From Caldilinea sp. CFX5 (GTDB lineage Bacteria > Chloroflexota > Anaerolineae > Caldilineales > Caldilineaceae), in the NCBI GenBank assembly GCA_021405325.1, contig QWII01000005.1, positions 62,001 to 126,000 of the forward strand: 64,000 bases of DNA, given 5' to 3'. Below the pieces are notes generated by a model. That model was not told where the DNA came from and did no database searches. It was given only the letters and a program-made list of their open reading frames with translations. Both the position numbers and the translations under genes were made by a program. Shown here piece by piece: positions 7,423 to 16,593 of this stretch (within the stretch, counting starts at the first letter, position 1; each line of letters starts with the position of its first letter).

Positions 7423-9759
7423 TCACCTGCCGTCAGTCATGCCCGCCGGTTCGGCGGTGTGCCAGCCGCTAAAGACCGGCTCGCTGCGTTCGCTTTCGAC
7501 CTGGGCGCGACTCCGGGCAGGAACCGCGGGCGGCGGGCTGGCGACCGCGCTGCCGCCACTCGGTTGGATATTCCAACCACCGACCGTCAAACTGCTGGAT
7601 ACGCTAGGGGCGACGCGCGCTGGTGGCGGCGCGCTGACAGGTGGGCGACCACCGTTGGCCGTGACGGGCGCGGGCGTTGGTTGTCCAACCGGTTGACCGA
7701 CGCCAATGGGCATGGCGCGAGTGGTGACGCCGGGGTCATCCGGGGTGGGCACATGCACAATCAATGGCCCATTGCCGGCGACCTCTTCCCACTGGCCGGT
7801 CCACTCCATGCCTTTAGTAAAGAGGCTGCCCTTGACCACCACGCGCACCTGGTAGCGATAGCGCGGGACAAAATCGAGTTGGCCGGTGTAGATGGCCCAG
7901 TGGCGCGGCTCATATTGGTCGGCAAAGGTCCAGGTAAATTTGGTAATGTTGCGATCCTGGCCGGCGTCGGTCTTGCCCAGACACTGGAAGGAGACCTCGA
8001 CCATCTGCTTGGCGTTGTCCAGGTCAACACCGAGGGTGATCGGGCTGACATCCAGTTTACCGGCCGAGTCGGCGCGCACTTCCAGGTTGATGTCATCGAC
8101 CAGGGAGCCGTAGTCACCGGGGTCGAGATCGACGACATTCTTCTCGACAAACATGCGCACAAACGGGTATTGCGTTTCGTCGGGCGGCTCGGCAAAGTGG
8201 ATCTGGCGCTTGACAAAGGTCTTGTCGGGCGTCCAACCAGCCGGCGGGTTGGCGACATCAGCGGCGTTCTTTTTTGCCATCGCCGGCGTGAACTGGGCAT
8301 CGGGTGCGTCGGTACTCTGGAAGATGTGGCCGCTCCACTGAATGTCGCCTGTAGTCGCCGGGTAGCCGATCTGGCAGGAGAGAAAGGCCACCGGCTCGCC
8401 CTCCCACTTTTGCGCCGGGTCGGGCCAGTTGACCACCGGCTTGACAATGCGTGTCACCTTGCGATCCCAGTCATCGAGATAGAGGGTGGTGAAATATTTC
8501 TTTTCGGCGCTGGGGTCGGCCTTGATCTCGTTGTAGAAACCTTCCAGGGTGCCGGAGATGGTCTGGTCTTGCAGATAGGCAATCTCGCGGCGCTCGCGAT
8601 AGTCGAGGGTCAGGTGGGTCTCATCGCGGCGATACTTGAGGGCAAAGGCGACACCCCACAGCCCGCTGCCGCTGTCAGCCTGGGCAGCCTGCACCTGGGG
8701 TTGGGGCGGTTCAAAGATCACCTTTTGCGCCGCTTCCATAAATTTGTTGTAGATCAGGTCGGTCTTTTTGTCGATGTCCTCCGAGAGCTTGTCGGCGCCG
8801 GGGATGGTGGGATCGACCTCAATATTGACCTCAATGCCGCCGTTGATGCGCAAGTTGTTGAGTTCGACCTTGATGTCCACCGAGGCCCAGAGATAGTGTC
8901 CCGAGGCCGCCGCCGAGAAATGGTCGAAGATGCGATCCCAGTCGCCGTGAATGGTAATCGTCACTAGCGGCGCCCAGAACTTCATGCGCAGATCCTGGCG
9001 CACGACAATCCCGCTATAGGCGCCGTGGAAGCTGGACCAGAGCAACGCCGCCGGCAAACTGCCGACCAACCCGGCATAGGCTTGCTCGGCAAAGAGATCG
9101 ATGGCGCCCGGCCCCTGGCCTTGCAGGTTGGCATACCAGGGATCGAGATTAGATGTGGTGGCGCCGTCACGCGTGAGCGGAACGGTGCGCGGCGACGGCA
9201 TAAAGCGGGGGTGGGGCGTACTCTGGAAGAGCCGCGGCCGCGAGCCATTGCGCGCCCGGCTTGGCCCGGTTGGCGCAGCGGGGGCCGGCGTGCTGCCGTT
9301 GGCCAGCGGTGACAGATTGGTCAAAGTGGTGTTGTTGGCGACAATCGGCATGGGGCGGAACATGGGCGCGACACTGGTGCGCCAGCCCCAGAAGCGATCA
9401 TCGTTGCCGCGAAAGGCGTTGAGCAGTTCATTTTGCGACTGTTGTAAAACCGCAGCAGGTGGCGCCGCCGTTGTGGAAAAGCTGACCAGGCCACCGGCTG
9501 TTTCCCGTGTGCCTTGGACGCCGACATTGGCGTCGCTGCTCTGTACACCGACAAAGTGGAGCAAATGGAATTTAAAATCGCCGGTGTCGCCCTGCTGGCG
9601 CGCCAGCCGGACATAGTTGGGCATCCAATAGTAGACTGGGGCCTTGCCTTCCCGTTGCAATTCATCGTTGTGGAGATCAGGCAGGTAGAGCAACTCATAG
9701 CCACCGGCGGGAAAATGTTGAAAACCACCCGCAAAAATGGGACCGACTGCGTCTGTCAT
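7423..9759 (-). CDS. Large protein of unknown function, first gene of metacaspase operon
   Basis: 778 residues, no signal peptide or membrane segment. Residues about 20-75 (YELLYLPDLHN..VYYWMPNYVRLARQQGDTGDF) form the domain shared with the next gene. A middle region around 250-360 alternates hydrophobic residues (VTITIHGDWDRIFDHFS, ELNNLRINGGIEVNIEVD) like a tubular lipid-binding or pore-type beta/alpha domain, but this is impressionistic. A Pro/Ala/Thr-rich linker at 660-740 precedes a short tail. It has an AAGGAGA ribosome site and opens the operon; downstream come the giant protein, the metacaspase and the small membrane protein. No function is known to me. Confidence 0.85.
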   Translation of the reverse strand: MTDAVGPIFAGGFQHFPAGGYELLYLPDLHNDELQREGKAPVYYWMPNYVRLARQQGDTGDFKFHLLHFVGVQSSDANVGVQGTRETAGGLVSFSTTAAPPAAVLQQSQNELLNAFRGNDDRFWGWRTSVAPMFRPMPIVANNTTLTNLSPLANGSTPAPAAPTGPSRARNGSRPRLFQSTPHPRFMPSPRTVPLTRDGATTSNLDPWYANLQGQGPGAIDLFAEQAYAGLVGSLPAALLWSSFHGAYSGIVVRQDLRMKFWAPLVTITIHGDWDRIFDHFSAAASGHYLWASVDIKVELNNLRINGGIEVNIEVDPTIPGADKLSEDIDKKTDLIYNKFMEAAQKVIFEPPQPQVQAAQADSGSGLWGVAFALKYRRDETHLTLDYRERREIAYLQDQTISGTLEGFYNEIKADPSAEKKYFTTLYLDDWDRKVTRIVKPVVNWPDPAQKWEGEPVAFLSCQIGYPATTGDIQWSGHIFQSTDAPDAQFTPAMAKKNAADVANPPAGWTPDKTFVKRQIHFAEPPDETQYPFVRMFVEKNVVDLDPGDYGSLVDDINLEVRADSAGKLDVSPITLGVDLDNAKQMVEVSFQCLGKTDAGQDRNITKFTWTFADQYEPRHWAIYTGQLDFVPRYRYQVRVVVKGSLFTKGMEWTGQWEEVAGNGPLIVHVPTPDDPGVTTRAMPIGVGQPVGQPTPAPVTANGGRPPVSAPPPARVAPSVSSSLTVGGWNIQPSGGSAVASPPPAVPARSRAQVESERSEPVFSGWHTAEPAGMTDGR

Positions 9760-9912
9760 GGCAGTTCTCCTTTTTGATTGAACGATTGACGTGGATTTGC
9801 CAAATGCCCTAGCAGCATAGCGGATGGTGGGCCAAGTTGACTTTAGAAATTATGTGGAATTGGTTTAAGAGGAGGTTAAAAAAGTAGAACCGGCCAGGCG
9901 TGTGAATCGGCT

Positions 9913-10011
9913 CTACTTAGTCGTACCAACAAAAATGCCGGCGCCAAAGGCTGTACCAGTTAACAGGATAAGGCCGACTAGGATTCCCACAACTTTTAGG
10001 AAACGTTTCAT
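9913..10011 (-). CDS. 32-residue single-helix membrane peptide
   Basis: A very short frame directly after prsW. It reads MKRFLKVVGILVGLILLTGT then AFGAGIFVGTTK: a basic N terminus, one Gly-rich transmembrane helix and a short tail. A perfect GGAGG ribosome site sits eight bases before the ATG and overlaps the prsW stop region, only four bases separating the genes, so translational coupling is likely. Function unknown; it may be a partner or modulator of the membrane protease. Confidence 0.65.
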   Translation of the reverse strand: MKRFLKVVGILVGLILLTGTAFGAGIFVGTTK

Positions 10012-10015
10012 AGGG

Positions 10016-10936
10016 TCAGCCTCCGGCAACATGGCTCAAGTCAGTAGGCAATTGCGGTGAATTGGTCGTGGCTCTGGTTAACGGGACAGGCGGTGGCGCG
10101 CCAGCCGCTTCGGCCATCTGCAAGCGACGACCTTCGCGCCAGCGCTGCCAAAGGATGAAAAGCCCGATCAAGCCAATGGCGGTTTGGCCAATGAAAAGAT
10201 CCAACCCTGGCAGCAAGAAGAAGGCGATCACCATGGGCAAGAGATCCCAGAGCCAATGCAACACCACAACGGTCAAATAGGCGCCAAGTACTTTGTGATT
10301 CAGACGAAAATGCCCATAGTGTGCTTCCCGAAAGAGAACCGAGGCCAGAATCGCCGTCCAGGTGCCATGCCCCAAGGGTGACATAATCCCGCGCGCCATG
10401 GTAACGAAGACCGTGAGGGAAAGGCTGCCGCCACTGCGCAAAAAGCTAGTGAAGGCATACCCCATGCTTTCCAGTGCAGCAAAGCCCATACCGGCGGCTG
10501 CGCCCAGAATAATGCCGTCGATTTCTGCATCGTGACGCAACCGCCAGGCAATGATAACGACGCCAAAAATCTTAACAAATTCCTCAATCAAGCTGATGAC
10601 GAAGATCGAAGGTGGGGTCAGACTATGAATAAAGAGCGGTTCTAGGATCGAAGCGGCGATCACCCCCAATAGCCCGCCATAGAGAAAGCTGCGCGCGACG
10701 GCGCCGACTGTTAGCCGGCTTAGATAGCGGTAATCATAAAAGAAAGCGGCATAAGCCGCCGGCACCATAAAGACGCCTACCATCACTACGGTAGGAAAGA
10801 GATTCGGATTGCCGGTGAGCAGTAATGCGCCCAAACTTACCAGGTAAAACAATAACGCCGACACCAAAATGCGCCACCACGAGCGCTTTTCCGGATCCAC
10901 CTTTGCTTGGACTTCACCTGGCGCTGTCGTTGTCAT
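10016..10936 (-). CDS. PrsW-family intramembrane metalloprotease
   Basis: 306 residues with about eight predicted membrane helices. Family motifs are present: SLIEEFVK (Glu-Glu, helix 4), GMGFAALESMGYAF (Glu after F-A), SPLGHGTWTA (His) and VVLHWLWDLL (His..Asp). These correspond to the CPBP/PrsW metal-binding positions. Such proteases cut membrane or anti-sigma proteins to control stress responses; the substrate here is unknown. A cytoplasmic head of about 30 residues precedes helix 1, and a Pro-rich tail follows the last. The start has AAGGAGA upstream. It forms a two-gene unit with the 32-residue membrane peptide. Confidence 0.88.
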   Translation of the reverse strand: MTTTAPGEVQAKVDPEKRSWWRILVSALLFYLVSLGALLLTGNPNLFPTVVMVGVFMVPAAYAAFFYDYRYLSRLTVGAVARSFLYGGLLGVIAASILEPLFIHSLTPPSIFVISLIEEFVKIFGVVIIAWRLRHDAEIDGIILGAAAGMGFAALESMGYAFTSFLRSGGSLSLTVFVTMARGIMSPLGHGTWTAILASVLFREAHYGHFRLNHKVLGAYLTVVVLHWLWDLLPMVIAFFLLPGLDLFIGQTAIGLIGLFILWQRWREGRRLQMAEAAGAPPPVPLTRATTNSPQLPTDLSHVAGG

Positions 10937-11302
10937 GATTGCTCTCCTTATCTTTGAACCGCACCTGCGATTATTCAGCCATTAATAGAATAGCACTCTT
11001 TCCAAGAGCATACGCCCCTCCGTTGTAGAGTCCGACAACGGGTCAAGGGGGCTGAATCTTACCTGGCCTACTGACTAATCAACCGATGACCGACCGGTAA
11101 GCGGATGGTATAGTCTATGTCTGGTCAATGGATCAGGAAATTGCACCCTACTTACGGACAGTGGTTTATCTATGCCATCGTTGGGTGTGACCGTTGTGAA
11201 AATGAGGTATGCTGGAGAAGTTAACAGGATAGGATCTATTGGTTTATTGGCGACACTGTGTACTAGCATTCGGCGCGCTGCATAGAACGAGGAGAAAAAC
11301 TC
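10937..11302. other. Divergent promoter region, prsW versus sugar importer
   Basis: A 366-base gap between divergent genes. It holds GAACGAGGAGAAAAACTC as the ribosome site region of the importer at 11303 and ATAAGGAGAGC for prsW. Several AT-rich -10-like boxes exist (for example TATGCT near 11207), but none has a convincing -35 partner, and no inverted-repeat operator is obvious. Confidence 0.4.
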
Positions 11303-12619
11303 ATGAACCAGGCAGAACGAAATCAAATCAGTCGTCGTGCATTTCTGCATGCAGTCGGTCTTATCGGTGGCGCAACCATCTTGGCGGCTTGCGCGCCGAG
11401 CGCTGCACCGACCCAGACAACCGGCCCAGCCGCACCGCCCGCTGCCGGGGATGAACAGGTGGTCAATTTTCTTTGGACCGACGCACAAAATACGCACCAG
11501 CCGCTGATCAAAGATTTTGAAACCGCCACCGGGATCAAGGTAAACCAGACACAAGTCTCCTATAACGATCTGCTCAACAAGATTACCACCTCGATCCAGG
11601 GTGGGGCCGATGTGGATGTGGTGGAGATGGACACCATTTGGACTGCGCAATTTGCCAGCGCCCAGTGGGTGGCGGACCTCAGTGACAAGATCACGGACGC
11701 TGTGAAAAAGGATATTCCTGCGTCAGCCTTGAGCGCGGTGATGTACAACGGCAAACTCTACGGCATGCCCTGGTTTAACAGCGCCAAACATCTCTTCTAT
11801 AATGCCAAACTGCTCAAGGATGCCGGTTTTGACCAGCCGCCGGCCACGCTTGACGACTTTGTGGCGCAAGCCAAGGCCACCACCAAAGCCGGGCAATGGG
11901 GGTCGACCTGGTGCTGGAAACAGGCCGAAGGCATGATTTGTGATTGGGTGGCGATTATGTTTACCAAGAAAGGGGCGCAGATTCTCGACGCCAATGGCAA
12001 AGCCGTTTTCAATGAAATGGGTGGCACCGACGCCTTGCAGTGGATGGTCGATCTGCTCTATACGCATAAGGCCGCCGACCCTGCCTCGCTGGAAAACACC
12101 GAAACGGAAGTGTTGCGGGCGCTGGAGACCGGCAAGTATGCGCTCACCTATAACTGGGAAGGCACGCTGCCCGAAGCCAACGATCCGACCAAGTCGCAGG
12201 CCGCACCTAACGTTAAGATCGCTTTATTGCCCGGCAGCAAAGAGGTCAAAAGTTCAAGCGTCAATGGCTCCGAAGGTTGGGCCATTCTGGCCAATGCCAA
12301 ACGGAAGGAGAATGCCTGGAAGCTGCTCGACTATATGGTCAGCCCGGCGTGGCAGAAGAAAGCCGCCCTCACCATCGGCGACTACCCGGTGTTGAGTTCG
12401 CTCTATCAAGATGCCGATTTGCAGAAAAATGTGGCCGATTTCCCCCTCTATGGCGAGCAGTTCAACTATCTGGCCCTGCGGCCACAAGTACCCGGCTACG
12501 CCCAAAAGTCCGATATTATCCAACGCTATCTGCACGAGGCGCTGCTCCAGAAGATGTCCCCCAAGGACGCGATGGATGCCGCCGCGGCTGAGGTAAATAA
12601 GGCGAGTAATGCACCGTAA
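11303..12619 (+). CDS. Sugar ABC importer binding lipoprotein (family 1)
   Basis: 438 residues. The N terminus combines a Tat motif (SRRAFLHAVGLIGG) with a lipobox (LAAC), so the protein is likely exported folded via Tat and lipid-anchored outside. The mature part is a class I solute-binding protein like MalE/UgpB: VVNFLWTDAQNTHQPLIKDFE at the start, YGMPWFNSAKHLFYNAKLL in the hinge region and NGSEGWAILANAKRKENAWKLL near the end. It should capture an oligosaccharide or sugar phosphate ester for the two permeases that follow within 10 bases. The start is supported by GAGGAG. Confidence 0.92.
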   Translation: MNQAERNQISRRAFLHAVGLIGGATILAACAPSAAPTQTTGPAAPPAAGDEQVVNFLWTDAQNTHQPLIKDFETATGIKVNQTQVSYNDLLNKITTSIQGGADVDVVEMDTIWTAQFASAQWVADLSDKITDAVKKDIPASALSAVMYNGKLYGMPWFNSAKHLFYNAKLLKDAGFDQPPATLDDFVAQAKATTKAGQWGSTWCWKQAEGMICDWVAIMFTKKGAQILDANGKAVFNEMGGTDALQWMVDLLYTHKAADPASLENTETEVLRALETGKYALTYNWEGTLPEANDPTKSQAAPNVKIALLPGSKEVKSSSVNGSEGWAILANAKRKENAWKLLDYMVSPAWQKKAALTIGDYPVLSSLYQDADLQKNVADFPLYGEQFNYLALRPQVPGYAQKSDIIQRYLHEALLQKMSPKDAMDAAAAEVNKASNAP

Positions 12620-12628
12620 TCACCTTTT

Positions 12629-13561
12629 ATGACACAGCCTACTACGCGCCAACCTGCCATGAACCAGCCCATCCGCCGCGGCGAACTGTCGGAGCGAACG
12701 CTTGGCCTTTTGCTGCTGGCGCCGATGACCATTGTCTTGTTGCTGGTGGTGGCCTATCCGCTGGTCGATTCGTTGGTGTTGAGCCTCTATCGCGTCAACC
12801 TGGCCAATCCTGAGCAGGGGCAGCCCTTTGTCGGCTTGGGCAACTATCGCTATGCCTTCTATCAGCCCGGCTTTTGGTATGCGCTCCAGCGCACCTTTTA
12901 CTTTACCATCATCTCCGTGGCGCTTGAATTGGCATTGGGGTTGCTCTTTGCCGTTCTGCTCAACGAAACGTTTCGTGGCCGGCTCCTGGTGCGTGTGGCG
13001 ATGATTGCACCGTGGGCGTTGTTGACCGTCAGTAATGGCGTTCTCTGGGCGTGGATTCTCAATCCGACCTATGGCGTGGCCAATCTGTTGCTGGTCGATG
13101 CCGGCATTTTGGCCGCGCCCAAAGCCTGGCTCAGCGACACTTTCTGGACGATGAATGTGATCATCCTGGCCGATGCCTGGAAGACTGTGCCCAACATGAC
13201 GCTGTTACTGCTGGCCGGGCTGCAACCGATTTCTTATGATCTTTATGAGGCGGCGGGCGTCGATGGGGCAACGCGCTGGCAAAAGCTGCGGTACATCACG
13301 CTGCCGCTGCTGCGCCCGGTGATCCTGGTGGCGGTGGCGCTACGCACCATTGGCGCCTTTCGCGTCTTCGACATCATCTATGTCTTGACCGGTAATGGCG
13401 GTCCGGCCGACAGCACGAAAGTCATCTCGTTTTACGCCTACGACCAGGCCTTTCGCTATCTTTTCTTTGGCTACGGCGCCGCGGTCTCCTGGCTGATCAC
13501 CCTCTTTATGCTGGTGTTGATTATCATCTATATGCGCTTGTTGCGCAGCGTTGAGGAATAA
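12629..13561 (+). CDS. Sugar ABC importer permease, MalF/UgpA type
   Basis: 310 residues, six predicted membrane helices after a polar head. The EAA loop that docks the ATPase is visible as LYEAAGVDGATRWQKLRYITLPLLRP. The first periplasmic loop starts VNLANPEQGQPFVGLGNYRYAF, typical of MalF-like subunits of family 1 sugar importers. It sits 9 bases after the binding protein and 9 bases before the next permease start, clearly one operon. No ATPase gene is nearby, so a shared MsmX/UgpC-type ATPase encoded elsewhere is probably used. The ribosome site is weak; a later ATG at 12659 is an alternative start. Confidence 0.92.
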   Translation: MTQPTTRQPAMNQPIRRGELSERTLGLLLLAPMTIVLLLVVAYPLVDSLVLSLYRVNLANPEQGQPFVGLGNYRYAFYQPGFWYALQRTFYFTIISVALELALGLLFAVLLNETFRGRLLVRVAMIAPWALLTVSNGVLWAWILNPTYGVANLLLVDAGILAAPKAWLSDTFWTMNVIILADAWKTVPNMTLLLLAGLQPISYDLYEAAGVDGATRWQKLRYITLPLLRPVILVAVALRTIGAFRVFDIIYVLTGNGGPADSTKVISFYAYDQAFRYLFFGYGAAVSWLITLFMLVLIIIYMRLLRSVEE

Positions 13562-13570
13562 GGGTTGCTG

Positions 13571-14440
13571 ATGGAAACTTCACCCCATGGCATGTTGGTG
13601 GCGCCCTGGTTGCGGCGCGTGCTGCTGCTGATCTATTTACTCTTCACTCTGCTGCCCATGCTCTGGCTGCTTCTTAGCACGATCCAAACCCAGGCGAGTT
13701 TGCTGCGCGTACCACCCCAACTTGTACCGGAGGCGCTTACCCTCAGTAATTATGTCGACATCTTCAAACCCGCGGCCTTTGGCGAAAACAGCGGTGAATC
13801 GACTTTTCTACTGGCATTGCGCAACAGCGTCTATGTCAGTATGGGGACGACCGTGGTGGCCATGCTCTTTGGCACCCTGGCCGCCTATGCTTTTGCCCGC
13901 TTCAATATTCCCAACAAACGCGGCCTACTGTTGACCGTCCTCGGCACGCAGTTGCTGCCGCCGATTTCGATCATCATTCCGCTCTTCCGCATGTTTAAGG
14001 CAGCCGATTTATTAGATACCATTACCGCGCTGATCCTGGCTTATTCGACCTTTAGCATTCCCTTTGTGGTCTGGATCATGGCTGGCTATTTTCAAAGCGT
14101 ACCCCTGGAATTAGAAGAGGCGGCGCGCATCGACGGCGCCAGTCGCCTGCAGGCGTTCTTGCGCATTGCTCTGCCCTTAGCCGCGCCGGGGCTGGGCGCG
14201 ACGGCGATCTTTACGCTACTCAACGCCTGGGATGAATTCTTTTTCGCCCTGATCTTTACCGCCACCTACGCCGCCAAGACCGTACCCGTGGCGCTGGCCG
14301 AATTCATCGGTCGCCACAGCGTGAACTGGGGCATGTTAGTCACCGGCGGCTTGATCGCCAGCCTGCCGCCGATTGTTCTGTCGTTGCTTTTCTATCGCTA
14401 TATTGTTTCGGGCCTGGCCGCGGGCGGCTTGAAAGGGTAA
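13571..14440 (+). CDS. Sugar ABC importer permease, MalG/UgpE type
   Basis: 289 residues, six membrane helices. The EAA motif reads LELEEAARIDGASRLQAFLRIALPLAAP, and the conserved AWDEFFFALIF helix follows. I chose the ATG at 13571, seven bases after GAGGAATAAGGG; a TTG at 13565 would add two residues. With the preceding permease it forms the transmembrane channel of the importer. No further importer gene follows. Confidence 0.92.
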   Translation: METSPHGMLVAPWLRRVLLLIYLLFTLLPMLWLLLSTIQTQASLLRVPPQLVPEALTLSNYVDIFKPAAFGENSGESTFLLALRNSVYVSMGTTVVAMLFGTLAAYAFARFNIPNKRGLLLTVLGTQLLPPISIIIPLFRMFKAADLLDTITALILAYSTFSIPFVVWIMAGYFQSVPLELEEAARIDGASRLQAFLRIALPLAAPGLGATAIFTLLNAWDEFFFALIFTATYAAKTVPVALAEFIGRHSVNWGMLVTGGLIASLPPIVLSLLFYRYIVSGLAAGGLKG

Positions 14441-14550
14441 ACGAAAGTCAATTTTCGCGCATCGCTGTGCCTGATGATCAATCCGATTATGCAAGAAGTG
14501 ACCATTTTGCGCAACGCCGCAAAGATGACTTAGCAACAGAGGAGGGCAAT

Positions 14551-15498
14551 ATGCTTAGAGATGCCAGTAACAAGATTTTCACCCGATTCAGTTTCCGGAT
14601 ACCGATTGTGCCACCTAACCCTCTCAAGGTCGCCAACGTTGTCCTCGTATGCCTGACCGGGGCCGTGGCGCTTGTCGGGGCGATACTCCTGAGTGCAAGC
14701 GGCTTTGGCGCCACCGAAGCCGTTTGGGCCGCCTCAGCCCCGGCGACGATAGCCAGGGCTGAGGCAGAAACCGTAACACCAGACCGGATTTCTTTCTATA
14801 ACGTACCTGTTGATCACAAATTGGAGAGCCAGATTGACTACGCTGATGGCAGGACAGAGAAAATCAAGTATCCGGCCGCTTTCTGTGCGGCTGGGACTGT
14901 GATTACCCAGCCGCTGAACTTGTATACCGCGACGTTTATCGCACAAGGGTGTGAAACAACGGTGTACCAGCAGTTTAACCTGCGCTGGCTGGGTGGCTGT
15001 CGGTTTAAGTTTGAGGATGATCCGAATGCGCGCGTGATCGCTCGTGGCCCCTATGGCGAAACTGTAATCGCCGAGGGCCACTATTCGGCCGGCGAATTGG
15101 AATGGCCGAATCTTCCGGCAAACACGACGAGTCTTTCGGCAACGATGAGTTACACCAACGCCCAGGGAAATACTCTGACCGGAAATGTTGAATTCTCCTT
15201 CCGGGAACCGCATCCAGGCTGTGGCCAAGTGCTACCGACAGTGACACCAACGGCGACAAGTACCGCAACGCCAAACGTTATACCTACAGCAACACCGACT
15301 GCCATTGTATCGCCCGTCAGTTCTTCACCAACCCCCACACCAACCCCGACCATGACCGCAACTGAGACACCAACAGTCACCCCCACGGCGACGCAGGTTC
15401 TCTCGCCAACGGGTTTAGACCCTGTTGATGAACCGGGCAGCGCGCTTCCGTGGTCGGTCTATCTGCCATTCATGACAAAGTCAGCCGGCGGAAGCTAA
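14551..15498 (+). CDS. Secreted protein with Thr/Pro repeat stalk and VYLPF tail
   Basis: 315 residues from the ATG at 14551, which has GAGGAGGG ten bases upstream (an ATG 84 bases earlier lacks one). An arginine-rich head leads into a membrane segment (VVLVCLTGAVALVGAILLSA), then an exported domain with four or five Cys, probably disulfide-bonded. Residues about 225-285 are a Thr/Pro/Ala stalk (PTVTPTATSTAT type). The protein ends LPWSVYLPFMTKSAGGS. Similar aromatic YLP tails close many secreted Chloroflexota proteins, possibly a sorting or anchoring signal; that link comes from memory and is untested. Family unknown. Confidence 0.7.
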   Translation: MLRDASNKIFTRFSFRIPIVPPNPLKVANVVLVCLTGAVALVGAILLSASGFGATEAVWAASAPATIARAEAETVTPDRISFYNVPVDHKLESQIDYADGRTEKIKYPAAFCAAGTVITQPLNLYTATFIAQGCETTVYQQFNLRWLGGCRFKFEDDPNARVIARGPYGETVIAEGHYSAGELEWPNLPANTTSLSATMSYTNAQGNTLTGNVEFSFREPHPGCGQVLPTVTPTATSTATPNVIPTATPTAIVSPVSSSPTPTPTPTMTATETPTVTPTATQVLSPTGLDPVDEPGSALPWSVYLPFMTKSAGGS

Positions 15499-15670
15499 AT
15501 GCCGGCTCAACAGCATCCTAATTCTGCTCACTCATCCTCTGAAGAGGCGCTACTCATCGTCACCTGGGCAGACTTAGCATAGCGAAGTTACTTTTATTGG
15601 CGGTAAGATAGCAAAATGCCTGGTCGAAAGACCAGCATCGACGGTTGCGGACGTAGGATAATGATAGTAA

Positions 15671-15708
15671 AAGCAAAACCGGCCTACATTCCTAGGCCGG
15701 TTTTGCTT
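15671..15708. terminator. Bidirectional terminator hairpin
   Basis: Sixteen-base perfect arms (AAGCAAAACCGGCCTA and complement at 15693-15708) around a six-base loop, between two convergent genes. The A-rich 5' arm and T-rich 3' arm give a U tract on either strand, as expected of a shared intrinsic terminator. Confidence 0.85.
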
Positions 15709-15735
15709 GTATTCAGTTCAGGAGCTGGCCCATGC

Positions 15736-16371
15736 TTACCGGGTCGCCACCGTTAGCTGTGACGGAAAGACCAAGTCGCCGGTCACCGTGAGCGTGTAGT
15801 TCAGCGGCTGGTTGCCACTGTTCTTCACGATCAGGTAATAATCGCCTGACCCTGGGAAGTTGCCCTCCCAGTGATAGTTGGACGTAGCCAGATCGAGGAT
15901 GGCATGATGCCCCTTCACCGGCTTATCAGCGGCAATGTCGTTGGCATCCATGGTATTATCCTTGAGTTGCTGGCCCGACGGATTGATGGTGTTCTGGACA
16001 TAAACCTGCGTCCCCTTGCCGACCGGATCGAAGCTCTCATTGGCGATCCACTGGCGCACCATGTCCGGCGTCCAAATTTCAAACGAACCTTGCCCATTGA
16101 TAATGTGCATCGTCGCATCAATGGTGGCGCCGGGGAAACGGCCATGTTCGTTCTTGTCCTGGTTCAGCGGAACCTGGGAACGAAAGACGTACCAGTCCCA
16201 CTGGCCGGGTAGCAACACCTTGTTGCCGGCAGTGGGCATAGCCGCCGTGGCGGCGCTATAGCCGGCCCGTTCCGCCGGCGTGGCGGCAAAGGTCGTCGCT
16301 ACCGCCGCCACGTTCAAAGAACCGGCGACCAGCGCAATACTCATCAGCCTGGAAAGTTGCTTTACCATCAT
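15736..16371 (-). CDS. Secreted protein of unknown function
   Basis: 211 residues with a cleavable signal peptide (SIALVAGSLNVAAVATTFAATP; likely cut after AFA/ATFA-type Ala near residue 30). The mature part has a Trp-rich start (LLPGQWDWYVFRSQVPL), a region FEIWTPDMVRQWIANE and a C-terminal GSGDYYLIVKNSGNQPLNYTLTVTGD, which resembles a small beta-sandwich of the bacterial pre-peptidase C-terminal type. Exported and soluble; family not recognised. AAGGAAGAG upstream supports the start. It is convergent with 14551-15498 and has its own promoter region to the right. Confidence 0.7.
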   Translation of the reverse strand: MMVKQLSRLMSIALVAGSLNVAAVATTFAATPAERAGYSAATAAMPTAGNKVLLPGQWDWYVFRSQVPLNQDKNEHGRFPGATIDATMHIINGQGSFEIWTPDMVRQWIANESFDPVGKGTQVYVQNTINPSGQQLKDNTMDANDIAADKPVKGHHAILDLATSNYHWEGNFPGSGDYYLIVKNSGNQPLNYTLTVTGDLVFPSQLTVATR

Positions 16372-16593
16372 GTTTCTCTTCCTTTGTTTGAGTACAATCG
16401 TAAATTGATTGGGTCATGCCGTACTCTAGGCAGGGCGACAATTGCGCACAGCGGGATAGCCGTGCTTCATAGATGTAAGTCTAACAGGGAAAAACGAGGG
16501 TGACTTTAGAGGTGACTATAAGGCAGTTCAAGGGTAGCTTAAAGCCGTGGAGAACAGAGTGAGGAACAAGCAACGACCAAATTGGCGCCTGGT

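Noticed and set aside
7225..8967. A 580-codon plus-strand open frame
   Set aside because: It is antisense to the two giant genes, starts inside one and has no ribosome site; it is a by-product of GC-rich codon use in the real minus-strand genes.
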